From: Micrasema longulum
Lineage: Eukaryota > Arthropoda > Insecta > Trichoptera > Brachycentridae
Direction of reading: 5' to 3'
Length of the DNA: 64,000 nt
Assembly: GCA_022494885.1 (NCBI GenBank)
Contig: JAGVSM010001266.1
Location: forward strand, 16,560 to 80,559
Shown: one piece after another, positions 1 to 11,900 of the stretch
Layout of the letters: each line of letters opens with the position of its first letter
Position numbering within the stretch: position 1 is the stretch's first letter
The notes under the pieces: model-generated
Databases searched by the model: none
Told to the model about the DNA's origin: nothing
What the model saw: only the letters and a program-made list of their open reading frames with translations
Translations under genes and position numbers: made by a program

Positions 1-405
1 AATATTGACAAAAACAATAGCTCATTGTGCACAAAACAAAGTGCAACTTACGCCTTTAGATGCTTATTTCATAAGCTTTGAATGCCCATTATAAATCTTA
101 ATTGGACTGATTTTCTTACTTAAATACGAAATGACAGCTGGTTTTGCGTAAAAAATTTACTTTTTCGAAAACTTCAAGCTCTGGTTGAGGGTCAAAGGTA
201 GTATAAAATAATTGTTTTTATATTTTTTGCATTCCGAGTAGCCCAAAGGGCAACTTTTTAGACTCCTTTCATTTCAAAATTCGGAAAAAAAAATATCGGC
301 ACATCCTATTACTCATACAGACACACTCTTCAAGATGCAAAATAATTACATTGCTAAACAAACACAATTGGTATATTTAACGTTACTTTTAACATTACAC
401 CTCAT
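1..405. other. AT-rich flank
   Basis: No exon or known repeat recognised. The missing PHGDH 3' exons are not found here. Confidence 0.5.
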
Positions 406-797
406 CAATGAAGAAGTTCAATACTACGGGAATTTGAATTAAAAAATATTTGCATACATGCTGTAAAAATTGGAGCATTAGTATTTAAATGTACGGTGAA
501 GTTTCTCTAAAATATAAGAAAAAATACATAATTATTTTTTTAATTAAAATTAAATTTTTTAAATGACGTCACAAGTTCATATGTATCAACCAATGATAGA
601 GCGTTGTGATATATTCCCGGTTTCCGGGAAGCCATTCCACCAATCAGGACAACAATTAGCTGTAGAGTGACGTCACGCGCGGAGTAATGAAAAAAAAAAA
701 AAAATTAGGGATGATAAAACGATACATAAAAATAAAATGGTTTGTTTTAGTTTGATACTCTATTAATAAATATAAAAAACACTGAACTTCCTCATTG
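406..797 (+). mobile_element. MITE family A, copy 1
   Basis: About 390 bp ending in inverted CAATGARGAAGTTCA repeats. Contains two TGACGTCA palindromes (564-571, 668-675) and CCAAT boxes at 590 and 640. Matches copies at 4919, 7007, 16470/17235 and 27336. No coding capacity. Confidence 0.8.
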
Positions 798-1065
798 TAA
801 TTCTAATTACTATCGATATGTTATAATAATTGTATAAATGAGTATTTTACTTTTATATGGGAAAAATAAAAAAAATATTTAATTGAATTAAAAGTAAAAA
901 TAGAGGAATCAAACAACACACAGTATTTTTTCGATTAATTACTATAAATTGACAGTTACCCCCAAATAATTTGATTAGAATAATTTATGATTTAAATTCA
1001 ATGTGGCATTACAATATTTTGAGTTTGTCTAAATATTTGTATATATTGCTTTTTAATTGCTTGCG

Positions 1066-1209
1066 AATCGGGTGTGGTCCCGTGGCTAGTGTCTCGGACT
1101 CACGGATCAAAGGTCCGTGGTTCGAATCCCACTCTACCCCAACTTGATTTCCATTTTCTAATAATGAGTTATTTATAACTCGTTGAAAATGGCCCTCAAA
1201 AAAAAAAAT
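1066..1209 (+). mobile_element. tRNA-derived SINE, family A, copy 1
   Basis: Head contains a box-A-like GTGGCTAGTGTC and box B GGTTCGAATCC, body ends ACTCGTTGAAAATGGCC followed by an A-run. Not a functional tRNA: no complete cloverleaf, and the same tail occurs at other sites. Confidence 0.85.
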
Positions 1210-1582
1210 CACGCTTTTAAAGAAATCCATTTAAAAGCTCATATCTTTACTATTGTCATATAATTAAACTGATTAATAAGCAGGATACCATTATCTTTTT
1301 TCAACACAGTTCAAATAACTGGAAAATACGTTAAAATTATTATCACATGTCTGCCATCTATCGGCCAACTGAGGAAACTTTTTCGGGCCTTTGGTGAAAT
1401 TCAAGCGTAGAAAATACAGCAAGTTTTGTAACAATTTCACCGCTATTTTTTCCCTTCATTGGGGCATTCTACCAAAAGATAAAAGCAACTGCCAAAAACA
1501 AGTTTCATGGATTTACAAATTATAATAATCATCCAGCCAATGACGACTCATAAGCCCAGTATTACCTACACTTGTATATTAC

Positions 1583-2140
1583 TACTACTATCATCACGCC
1601 ATTTCCCCGTAGGGGTAGGCAGAGAATATGGACCGCCACACACGTCTACCCTGGCATACATTCCTAGCTTCTTCCACATTTATACACCTTGTCATACATG
1701 CCCTTCGGTTCTGTCTGCTTTTGACATGACCAGACTTAAGATTTTGGTTCATCTGATCACGTTACCGTTCATTTTCATCATATATACTTGTTTTACCAAT
1801 ATTTCGTCGTCTATTCGTTCTACGTGACCAAACCATCACAGAGACCCTTTATTAATCTTGTCAATTCTCGACTCAGATTAACACTCTCGCCTGATTTCAT
1901 CATTCGTAACCCTGTCATACATTGATTTCCCACACATTCGCCTAAGAGATCGCATTTCAACCGCGTTCGCTCGGCCTTCATCCTTCCTCTGCCAGTTCCA
2001 TGTTTCACTTCCATACATAAGTGTTGGGACTAAAACTCCGTTGTGGACTGCCAGTTTAGCTTCGATTGACATATGACTTGCATGACTTGTATATCCTCTT
2101 CTCAAAAATGTTTTTCCTCCCTTTTGCAAAAAAATAGATC
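1583..2140 (-). pseudogene. Non-LTR retrotransposon, reverse transcriptase C-terminal fragment (family L1)
   Basis: Minus strand: KLAVHNGVLVPTLMYGSETW, NWQRKDEGRANAVEMRSLRR, then after a stop WFGHVERI. Ends with CCCCTACGGGGAAATGGCGT and a trinucleotide tail, the same 3' end as the copy at 55147. Several stops; inactive. Confidence 0.88.
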
Positions 2141-2364
2141 GCCATATCTCCCTAGCGAGGGAAATCGAAAACGTCTACAAACATTTGGGTATACTGAAAA
2201 CATCGTTGAGTGTAATATTCAATTAAATTAATTAATAGGTTAGTACATGATTTAAAAAAATATATAAATGCAAGAACCTTGTGACGAATTGCATGTTTGG
2301 AATTCAGAAGGACTTTAAAATATAAATTCTTGATTGAAAATATTTATTTAAATAAAATGAAAGG

Positions 2365-2562
2365 ATATTACAACAGAGATGAAGAACATTTAAGATAAGG
2401 TAATATAGAAGTCTAGGCATGTACAGGGCTTATGACCTGTCATTGGCTGGTTTATGTGGCCCCTTTACACACTGTGTAACATTCACATAAGTCATGAGCC
2501 CTGTACATGCCTAGACTTCCATATTACCTTCTCTTAAATGTTCTTCATCTGTGTTGTAATAT
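2365..2562. repeat. Palindromic unit of repeat D
   Basis: Arms 2365-2437 and 2491-2562 are inverted copies (AAGTCTAGGCATGTACAGGG / CCCTGTACATGCCTAGACTT) with a 53-bp loop. Continues as repeat D after the SINE-B insertion (2758-2822). Confidence 0.88.
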
Positions 2563-2569
2563 GTTAATG

Positions 2570-2757
2570 GCGGCCTCCGTGGTGTAGTGGTCAAGACGCT
2601 TGACTCACGCACGGAAGGTTCCGGGTTCGATTCCCGGTGAGAACACAAAATTTAAAATGTGATTTTTCTCAAGCCTGGTTGTTCTGTAATGTAATTCACC
2701 ACTGTAATTGGGCCTCCTGGCCTGTTGTGGTGCAAAAAAAATGAAATGAAAAATGAA
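2570..2757 (+). mobile_element. tRNA-derived SINE, family B, copy 1
   Basis: GGCGGCCTCCGTGGTGTAGT head with box A, box B GGTTCGATTCC, then GATTTTTCTCAAGCC, ending TCCTGGCCTGTTGTGGTGCA and an A/ATGAA tail. It interrupts repeat D: the same D sequence without insert is seen at 16030. Confidence 0.88.
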
Positions 2758-2822
2758 AACAGCTCCCCAGAGAGTTGAATCTAGTCCTTGTCTACAAAAA
2801 TTTGGACAAACCCAAAATATAG
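2758..2822 (+). repeat. Repeat D, right part after SINE-B insertion
   Basis: AACAGCTCCCCAGAGAGTTG ... CCTTGTCTACAAAAATTTGG. The same sequence is contiguous with ATGTTAATG at 16040. Confidence 0.8.
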
Positions 2823-2862
2823 TTGATTAAATGAAAGGCTTGGAAAACTAGTTTTTCCTTAC

Positions 2863-2965
2863 CTAGATGTGGTGTGGCAATAACATTTGGGTGCTGAATA
2901 AGTTCGAGTGTGATGGCGTCTGTCGGTGGTTCCTGTTCGAACACATCTAGGGCTGCTCCTCTAAC
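2863..2965 (-). CDS. PHGDH: PHGDH coding exon 6 (catalytic Glu and His)
   Basis: 103 nt, phase 0 to 1. Encodes [16 protein letters not shown] and [11 protein letters not shown]. Glu of QEPP and His of PHLG complete the Arg/Glu/His catalytic set. Acceptor TATATTTAG, donor CTAG|GTAAGG. This is the most 3' exon in the window. Confidence 0.93.
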
Positions 2966-5900
2966 CTAAATATAAAAATAAAAACAAGTTTAAGAAAAGA
3001 TTTAGAAGATAATACGAAAATTAAAAAATCAAAATTTAAAAAAAATATTTATTTATTTATTATTTTAAAAACCCGTTAAGGTTATATGAGAAATGTTATA
3101 AGGTTTAGTCATGTTATCTCTCGTCCGGTTGGTGTAATCGTCATGTCTATTTTCAGGTTGATTTTAAATTGAACGTAGTTATGTAGAAAGCAGCCAGTCC
3201 ACAATTTTAAAAAATTAGATATTGATGTTATCGGGTGCAGTAAGGTCAATGCTATGTTCTGCTAAATACAGCCAGGCTGCTGTCATCCAAAATCACCTTC
3301 TAAAAATGGTGTCGATCACAAAAACGGCGTTTCCCAATTTGCATAAAACACCCACAGTACTAGAAAAATCTTACGATACTTTAAAAATCATTAAAACTGG
3401 TCAAATACATAGTTAGGTTCTTGTTTGTCATGTAAAAAAGCTAGTGTATTCATTGTTTATCATGTGTTAAAGTCAAAAACATTCCGACTGTTGTGTAGAT
3501 TCGATTATTCACCCTTTTCACAAAAGTGCTATTATCTCAGTTTCACTTTTCTATGGCTGGCTGCTTTCTGCATAACTACGTTCAATTTATCTTTAGCGTA
3601 ATTTTTCAAGTGGTAAGGTAAATCATTAGAGTATTTACATCATCATCATCATTCCATGTCTGCTCCCTAGTTGGAGCATATGGTATCCACAAAGAGCCTC
3701 CGTGCATCCTATCGGCTGCCAGCTCCTGTGCGTCTTCCCAAGTCAGGTTCTCGTCCCGAAGTTCTGACACAATCTGCCGACGAACTGTCAGCAGTCAAGA
3801 ACCCGATGCCTTGTAAAGGCTGCGTCCGTTCTCTTATATTTTTATTCCTCACCGAGTCAAACCACCGCACAACCAAGATTCTTCTGAGACACCAATTCTC
3901 AAAACTCAGTATTTTGCTGTTTTGAGCCCTGGTGAGGTGCCACGATTCGCAGCCGTAGAGGAGAATAGGTGTTATGCAGGAGTTGTACAGGCGGCATTTG
4001 GTTTTCACTGTGGAAATATATGATCTCCAGATAGCCTTCATAATACACACTACTCGCTTGCGCCCGGTAGACAGGTACAAAAAAAAAATGACTAATGATT
4101 AAAAACGGTTTAACAAAAAAAGCCAAAAACATCTCGATAGAAGACCTAAGACTTTCGAACTTTTCAACTTAGAAGTTTTACTTTACTATCCTTGATCTTA
4201 TCTATTTATAATTAAAATTGTGTTTTGGTGCCTAAATTCAAACTGTTATTTATTATTTACCTGTCCACTGTTGAGTCCATCCAAAAGGTCTTTTTCGTTA
4301 ACTAGACCTCCTCTTCCTACGTTGATAACAGAAACGCCCTTTTTACATTTGGCCAATACATCAGCGTTGATTAAATCTGAAAAAAAATGAGAAATTTGAA
4401 AAAGTAGACACCGCTTAAGTCAAGTCAAAGTCAATATTTAAATTATTTTTTTTCATTTCGGTTCCCTATTTCCTTCCCATAGAAAAAAACAGTTATATTA
4501 CAGAATTGGGTCGGGTCGTGGTCCCGTAGCTATTATCGCGGACTCATAGATCAGAGGTCCAAGGTTCGAACGATACTCTACCACAACTTGATACCCATTT
4601 TCTAATAGTTATTTACAACTCGTTAAAAATGGCCTCAAAAATTTTAATATATCTAAGCATATCACAAAAACTCAAATATTTCTTTAAAAGTAAAAAAAGG
4701 GGGGGGGCAACGGGGCAAACGTCCAGGGGCCCGGGCCCGAACCAATATCACCTTTTTTAAAATTTATTTATTTATTAAATTTCCCCACACATCATTACTA
4801 TATTAAAAAAAGGATCAACAACCGGGTCCTAGAAACTTTTTTGGATATATTATAAATTTAGAATCTTCTGCTGTTTTTTTCTTGCTACAAGAGCTAAGAC
4901 AGCGTATTTATGCGTAAATGTGGAAGTTCAGCCCCACGGGAAATGGTAAATAATAAATGTATTCTTACGCACGGTAAAAATAGATTATTAAATTGTAACT
5001 GCAAAGTTTCTTGAAAATGTATAAAAAAATTATAGTAATTATTTTGATAAAACTACTTTCCATGACGTCACAAGTTCTTCCGAATCAACCAATGATAGGT
5101 TTCCGGTTTACGGTTACTCAAATGACGAATTAGCAGTACTCGAGAACATCGAGAATAAAGGGAAGAAAATACAAAACTTTAAAAAATTATAAATTAATAC
5201 GATTTTTGTTTATTTTTAAATTTGGATTAGTTTAATAGTCTTTTATAAATGAAAAAATATTTTTAAAACACTGAACTTCCTCATTAAAAAAAATTCTCAT
5301 TAAATAGTGCAAATTAGAGTAGAAGAGTACCCCTTATTGTCCAGGGGACCGAGAATACTATCATGCTCGCCTGCCATAATGTAAATTAAACATATAAATA
5401 TACGAATGTGTGTAAGTTTATAAAGAAGTAAAAAAAATGATAAATAAATGTGCAATGCAGTTTTCGAAAATACTTACTTCTAGTGGAGGGCATCAGAGGG
5501 GTATGAACAGTAATATAATCGGCCAATGGCCAAATTTCACTAAGCTCCATCTTTTGTGTATTGTACTTCATGGTATCTGCTGCAGACACAATGGGATCGT
5601 AGCCAATAATCTGAGGAAAAACAAAAAAGTAAAATTAAATATATACAGGGGCGTTATCATGGTGAAAAAGTCGATTTTTGTTCTTCCACAAATCCGGGTG
5701 TTTCTGGCGGATTGCTTCGCATATCTTGCAGGTAATATTCCTTATTGACCGTTCTACCCTGTGGCGAGAGCTCATGATGCACCACGCCCCGGCAATCGAA
5801 GAAAACTGTAAGCAAAACCTTCACATCAGACCGAACTTAGCGCGCTTTTTTCAGTTTTGGCTCGTGCGGCAGCTTCCATTGGGATGATTGAGCTTTGGTT

Positions 5901-8900
5901 TCCACGTTATAACCATAAACCCATGATTCGTCAACAGTTATGATCCTTTGGAGCGAATTTGGGTCGTCACTGACAGAGTCCAACAGCTCGTAAGCAATGT
6001 TTTTGCGATGCTGTTTTTGGTCGAAATTAGCAACGGTGTTAAAAAGACAACGGCATGTCAGATTTTTTTAACAAAATAATATTCTAACGAATAGACAAAA
6101 TCCACGTTTGGCTGTCCCGTTTTCCGCACCTCAAAATTCAACCGATTTTGTTATTTTTTTAGATAGAGTATCTGAATAAAAATTTCCTTATCGGTACGTT
6201 CTGCGTTTTTAAATATAGTTGGTATACCGTGCGCCCGAAGACAGCAGATAAAACGGTGTCTAGTTCCCATAATAAACCATTTTTAATTTTAATCTGTCGT
6301 GTGTAAAATATTTTTATTTTTTAAATATTTTTTTTTACAAAAATGAACATATAAATTATCAAGTCCTACTGAACGTCAGCAGGTGCTTATGGTTAAGTTC
6401 TAATATGTATACATAATCTTATCTCTCAAATTCTATAAACATATAAAAACTCTTATTACTATGGAAAAAAAGAAAAATATGTACATCGAAAATAAAAAAA
6501 TGTTCAAATAAAAAAAAAAAACACCAAAAAATCTTAATATAAAAAACCACGTTCTAAAAGCGAGATTCTCAGCAGACGTCTTTATCTTGAGCCAGATAAG
6601 TTTTTTTGATTTTTAATATTTAATGGGAGCATATTATAAATTTTTGGTATATTGTACTCTAGTGTTCTTTTCCCGAATTTATTATTGAATTCAGGGATCC
6701 CTGCTCTAGTGTCATAATCCAGAGAAAAAATACGGGAATACGTTTGTTTGGAGAAAAGTCGGACCGCGTTTCCTCATAAGATTAAACATTATTAAGTATA
6801 CTAACAAAACTTGTATTGAAGTTTGTAGTATGTGATGTTTCCCTATTTCAATCGTTTTAGCTGCAGAATGTGTTGTAATCCAGCTCTTATTTATAAAGAA
6901 TTTTTAAAAAAAACACCAATATTTACAAATAAATATTAAATAGGGGCTAGATTTCATTTCATATCAATCTAGCTCCTATCTGCTATCTAATATTAAATTC
7001 TATCATAATGAAGAACTTCAGCCCTACGGGAAATTGTTTACAAAAATGTTTTCTTGCGTGCGGTAAAGATTAGAGCATTAGATTGTTAGGCAAAATTTCT
7101 TGAAAATGTTCGAAAAAAATAATAAAAAATATCTTAATAAAAACTAACTGCTTTGGACGACGTCACTAGTTCATATAAGTAAACCAATGATAAGAGAGCT
7201 GTGAAAGAGATACGGTTTACATACCGTCAACGGACTAATCGGCAGAACGGACAGAGGAGAAACGGAAGATTACTTGAGATGTCAAAAGCGAAGTAATTTT
7301 AGAAATACAAATCTTTAAAAAATCATAATGCTGATAAAACAATAAACATTTTTTTAAAAATTGGCTTAGTTTAAAATTCTATCAATAAATAAAAACAGAT
7401 AAAAACCACTGAAATTTCTCAATGGAAACGAGGAACTAGAATTCCAACCGTTTATGCGCCATGTAGCTGCAAGATTTGTTGGGATATTTATTGTACAGCG
7501 CCCTGGTGATTTTCACAAAAGTAGCACTGTACAATAATATTATTAAAGAATATTAATAGCATAATCATCTCTTGAATTTGATGTTACTTCTAGACATCAA
7601 ATTATCTATTTTTGATGAGTATCAGTAGATATAAAATTATTAATCCGTGAAAGATATGGTTGCTAATCGGGGGCAATGATATTATAAGTTAAAAATAAAT
7701 GTATGATAATAGTAGGAATATGCGTGTTTCCACAAAATATCTAGGTTGCTAATCAAAATTTACAATTCAATATATTTATTTAATACGTTTATGTACATTA
7801 CAAAAAAAATCATCCTATTAATACACACGGACGCACCCAGAACCCTCTAAAATTATGACACTAAACTCATGCCCAAACATTCAGTCCTGCTCTATGCGTA
7901 TTTAGTCGTCTGTTTTGACGTGAGCTTGACATTTAATTCGAAACTGAAATGTTTGCTTGTGTCTTGAAAGCGTGTAAAAACCGTTCGGATAAACGTAAAA
8001 TAGATGGTGTAATTTTTCACTGGTAAGTAGGTAGCTAGGTACTAGTTTGTAATTGAATTCCAGAACTTAAAATAATTTATTTTCAAATATTCGATTTAAA
8101 TAGGTACCTAGAAACTTGTTTATGGTTGAATTCCAAAACGTTAAATAATTATTTTTCAAATATAGAATTCTTTTCGCAAATGTCAAATTCTCCTCTTCTC
8201 ACCAACAGTGGAGTAGTTATATGTTTATTATTTCAATTATTATTTTATGTTATTCTTGTACATTTTTTTTGTTGTCTATTATTTGTAGATATATTGTTAT
8301 TCCTTTCTGTTTGTGTTGTTCTAATGTTTATTGTAAATTAATGTTACTTGTTTTTGCTGTATGTTATCATGTTTTAATAGAAGGCCCTAATAATGAAAAA
8401 AAACAAACCCGGTTTGTACTTTATTAATTTAGGAATGCGATTTTCAAAAATGTATATAATGTCAGTTAATATTGTATTAGTATTACGAAATCTCAAAATT
8501 CATAAACATTTCTTGTATATTTAAAATAAAACACTTTGTAAATTTACCACACAAGAGTTTAATACATTATAACACGACTAGTTTTGGGTAATCGGTATTA
8601 CCCATCCTCAGGTGTAAATATTAATCAAATATAGCCGAATGAGTTTATATTTACACCTGAGGATGGGTAATACTGATTACCCGAAACTAGTCGTGTTATA
8701 ATGTATTAAACTCTTGTGTGGTAAAAAAAAAAAAATATTTCTTTACGATAAAACTGCGAAAACAACATATCACCGAATCATAAGCCCAAAAAATATACAC
8801 AAAATAGTAAAAGTGTTTAGATTTACCTTCATTCCGAAGGCGTTCATCCTGATGGCCACCTCCCGTCCCACCCTGCCCAGCCCCAGCACCGCCAGGGTGC

Positions 8901-11900
8901 GGCCCTGCAGCTCCTGACCCAGGAACTTGGCGCGCTCCCAGCGCCCCCCGCGGAGGGCGGCGGCCGCCCAGACCACGTTGCGGGCCAGACAGGACAGCAG
9001 GCTGCAGGTCAGCTCGCAGGCGCTGATGGCGTTACCTCCGGGAGTGCTGAAGGAAAAGGAAAATAGCTTTATTTTAACGAAAGTTGGGAAAAAACCCACC
9101 TTGTCCACTCCTTTATTTCGTCATTTGTCCACCTTATGTTTTAGACTAGGACATTACCGTGTTTGGTAACCGCGCAAAAATAATCTAAGACTCAGCAGTT
9201 TCTCATGGTCTTTGGGCCGCGATTATGATTGAAAGCTTAGGACGTCATACCTTCACCATGACGAGATAGTTGAAGATAAATTCTCCCGGGCGATTGTGAA
9301 GATACACTACCCACCTTCAAGTTTTGATGTAAGTACATCGGTTTGTACCGACGGGTCTAGTACCCCTCGATACGCATATCTACACATTAAAAGTTTCGAA
9401 AAATGCCCCATTAATATATTAGAGCATCTAGCCGTACAAATTTTGTCACTTTAAAAAAAATATTTGGTCATTATATTTTTTCCGTCAGTTTTACTATCTT
9501 TCTGAGTGTACGTATCGAGACGTTAAAGGAGCCGGCTGTGTAATTGCTCGGTAGATAAATCCAGACGATCGTTAAGCATACCGTCTTGGTAATTGTCAAA
9601 AGTCATATAAAAATCATATTCAAGCGATCATTTTTTGCTTGGATCGGGATTTATATCGCCCTTTGCACCATTAGGTGCGGAAAGGTCATTATGATACGAT
9701 TTTTTATCTAAGCTCAACCGGACAGCGTCACAACACACTACCGCATTCCTTCCGTGCGCCTTGAACGTGGACCCCCACTAAAGGTGCCATGTGCATTGTT
9801 TAAGAGCAGATAAAGGAAGAATGGATAGATATGACAATCTATACGACAATAATTATGTCTCAAATCTGATTTTTGGCTACCAATTTTCTTTAGTACCTTA
9901 TTACATTTGTGATTTTTGGTGTCTTAAAGATGAACGATATGTGGACCTAATGACGAATCTTTAATTTTCTGGATAAATCAAATTACAAATGACGAGGTTC
10001 TCAGCAGGATCGAATAAACCAGGCACCTTTAAAACACCATAACAGAAAGGCGTGCAGAATCGATAGGAAAATCTCCTGCAGAATATACTGGAAGGCACGA
10101 TTGAGGGATCGATTGGCAGAAGACATCCTCGTCGAGAGTATGAAGAGCGAATATGCCGCGACATGGACTGCAACTCCTATACAGAGTTGAAGAGGATCGC
10201 TAAAAACCGAGCGGAGTAAAAGAAGAAATGCAGGGCTTTGCTGCTAACCGATCCTCAAGATTGAAACTGAGGTAGCAGAATTATACATTACTTCATCCTC
10301 CCCTATTGAATCCTCACACCAATGGAGAGAGAATGAATTCACGTGAGGGTATTCAAGAAGGTGAATACCTACCCTACTCCCTCAACAGACTACGGGAGGG
10401 TGTTAAAGGATGTAAAAAAAATCTCCAAAGATGGGGGTACCTCTCCGGTGATGATGGTGATGACAGCCACCTACTGACATGCCTGCTCATGGGAAAAGAC
10501 TGCAAACCTGGGGACCTAATTGTGGCAAATGACAAGGCGATATACGTCGCCGCATATTGGAGTGGCAGTATATGATCAAACCGGACACGTAAAGTAAGTA
10601 AGTGCATAACTTCATATATTTTCCTAAAATAATTTTAAGAATTTGAGTTTTATATACACCAAATTCAAAGCTCGTATAAATTTTTAACCTGGCTCTATAA
10701 TCAAAATAATAGGTACTGATCCAATTCAACAGGAATATGCCGCATTTATTACTGACATAATAATGATCTACTTACTTGAGAACAATGATATTCTTGGCAG
10801 TTGCTGCATCTACATTAATATTGTCGACTCCAGCACCAGCTCTTCCTACTACCTTCAGTCTGTCTCCAGCTTCTAATACTTCTTTGGTCACCTGAGTGCT
10901 GGACCTCACTATCAAAGCATCATGGTTCTAGAAAAATAAACCAAAAATGACCATTAACATCATACACATCAACTGTTAGTATCAATATTGGCGGCCATCC
11001 AAAATAACAGAACGAGGAATGTAACGAGTTGAAGCAAAAAACTACAATGTTAACAAAGTAGAGACTGTCACTAAGCTAAATTGAGACTTGGGCAGTAACA
11101 AGATGATCTGAGATGGTGGGATTCAAAATCGGAGGATCCTTTGACGTCGGTAAATGCACTCTTAGAATAAATTCCAGGCTTCGAGCTGAAAGGGAGGCTT
11201 ACAAAAAATATTTTGAAGAAAATTGGGATTTCAAAGCCATTTTATGTATTTACAACATTTTTAATATAGCGTTTGCTTTAGTTTTAGCTATCAGTCGCAC
11301 AAATTATAGTATCGGTTGTCTGTAAATCATTTCAAATGACTTATTAGTGATAATCTAAGAAGCATCGGTAGGTTTAACCCACGATACGAAATCAGATATG
11401 AATAATAAAAGTATCGATAAACTAGAAAACTTGTTAAAAGATCATTGGCTACATGTTTTATCAAAGAGTTTATTTGAAAAATGTATCGAATTTAATATTT
11501 TAGAGTGAATAAAGTCAGTTTTATGTTAACAAATTCATGCTTTGATTACTCATTCTTAACGTATTATCAATGAAAATATATTTAAACAATGTAGGTAATA
11601 AAAAAAAAAATATATTCACAATATAAATGAACATGAAAAAGTTGCAAGCAACGGATCCCCTCTCCTTTTTTCAACTATTTCTCCCACAACATAAAATATT
11701 TTCATGATCCAATCAGTGCATGTAAGGGTTGCTTATTAAAACGCATGTCGTGTTGGTTTTATATTTTTGTGCAACAACTATGGTGAAGGTGAATAGTGGG
11801 TTTTCCGTGTTGGTTTAGTTGGTGTCCTGACGAAGGGACGCATACATCTCGAAACCGGTACGGGTAGTGGTTATATCCAAATATTTAAAGACATTTAGGA

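Noticed and set aside
1066..1145. Possible tRNA gene (box A and box B present)
   Set aside because: The same sequence recurs with a shared non-tRNA tail at several loci and no complete acceptor stem, so it is a SINE head. The same reasoning was applied at 2570, 43638, 57731, 58099 and 16601.
8126..8427. Hydrophobic open frames (transmembrane-like)
   Set aside because: T-rich composition alone gives Leu/Phe/Ile runs; no start context, homology or splice support.
10306..10575. 90-codon open frame as an independent gene
   Set aside because: Composition and context (follows RT-end-like sequence) match the 3' region of insect LINEs; it lies within a PHGDH intron.
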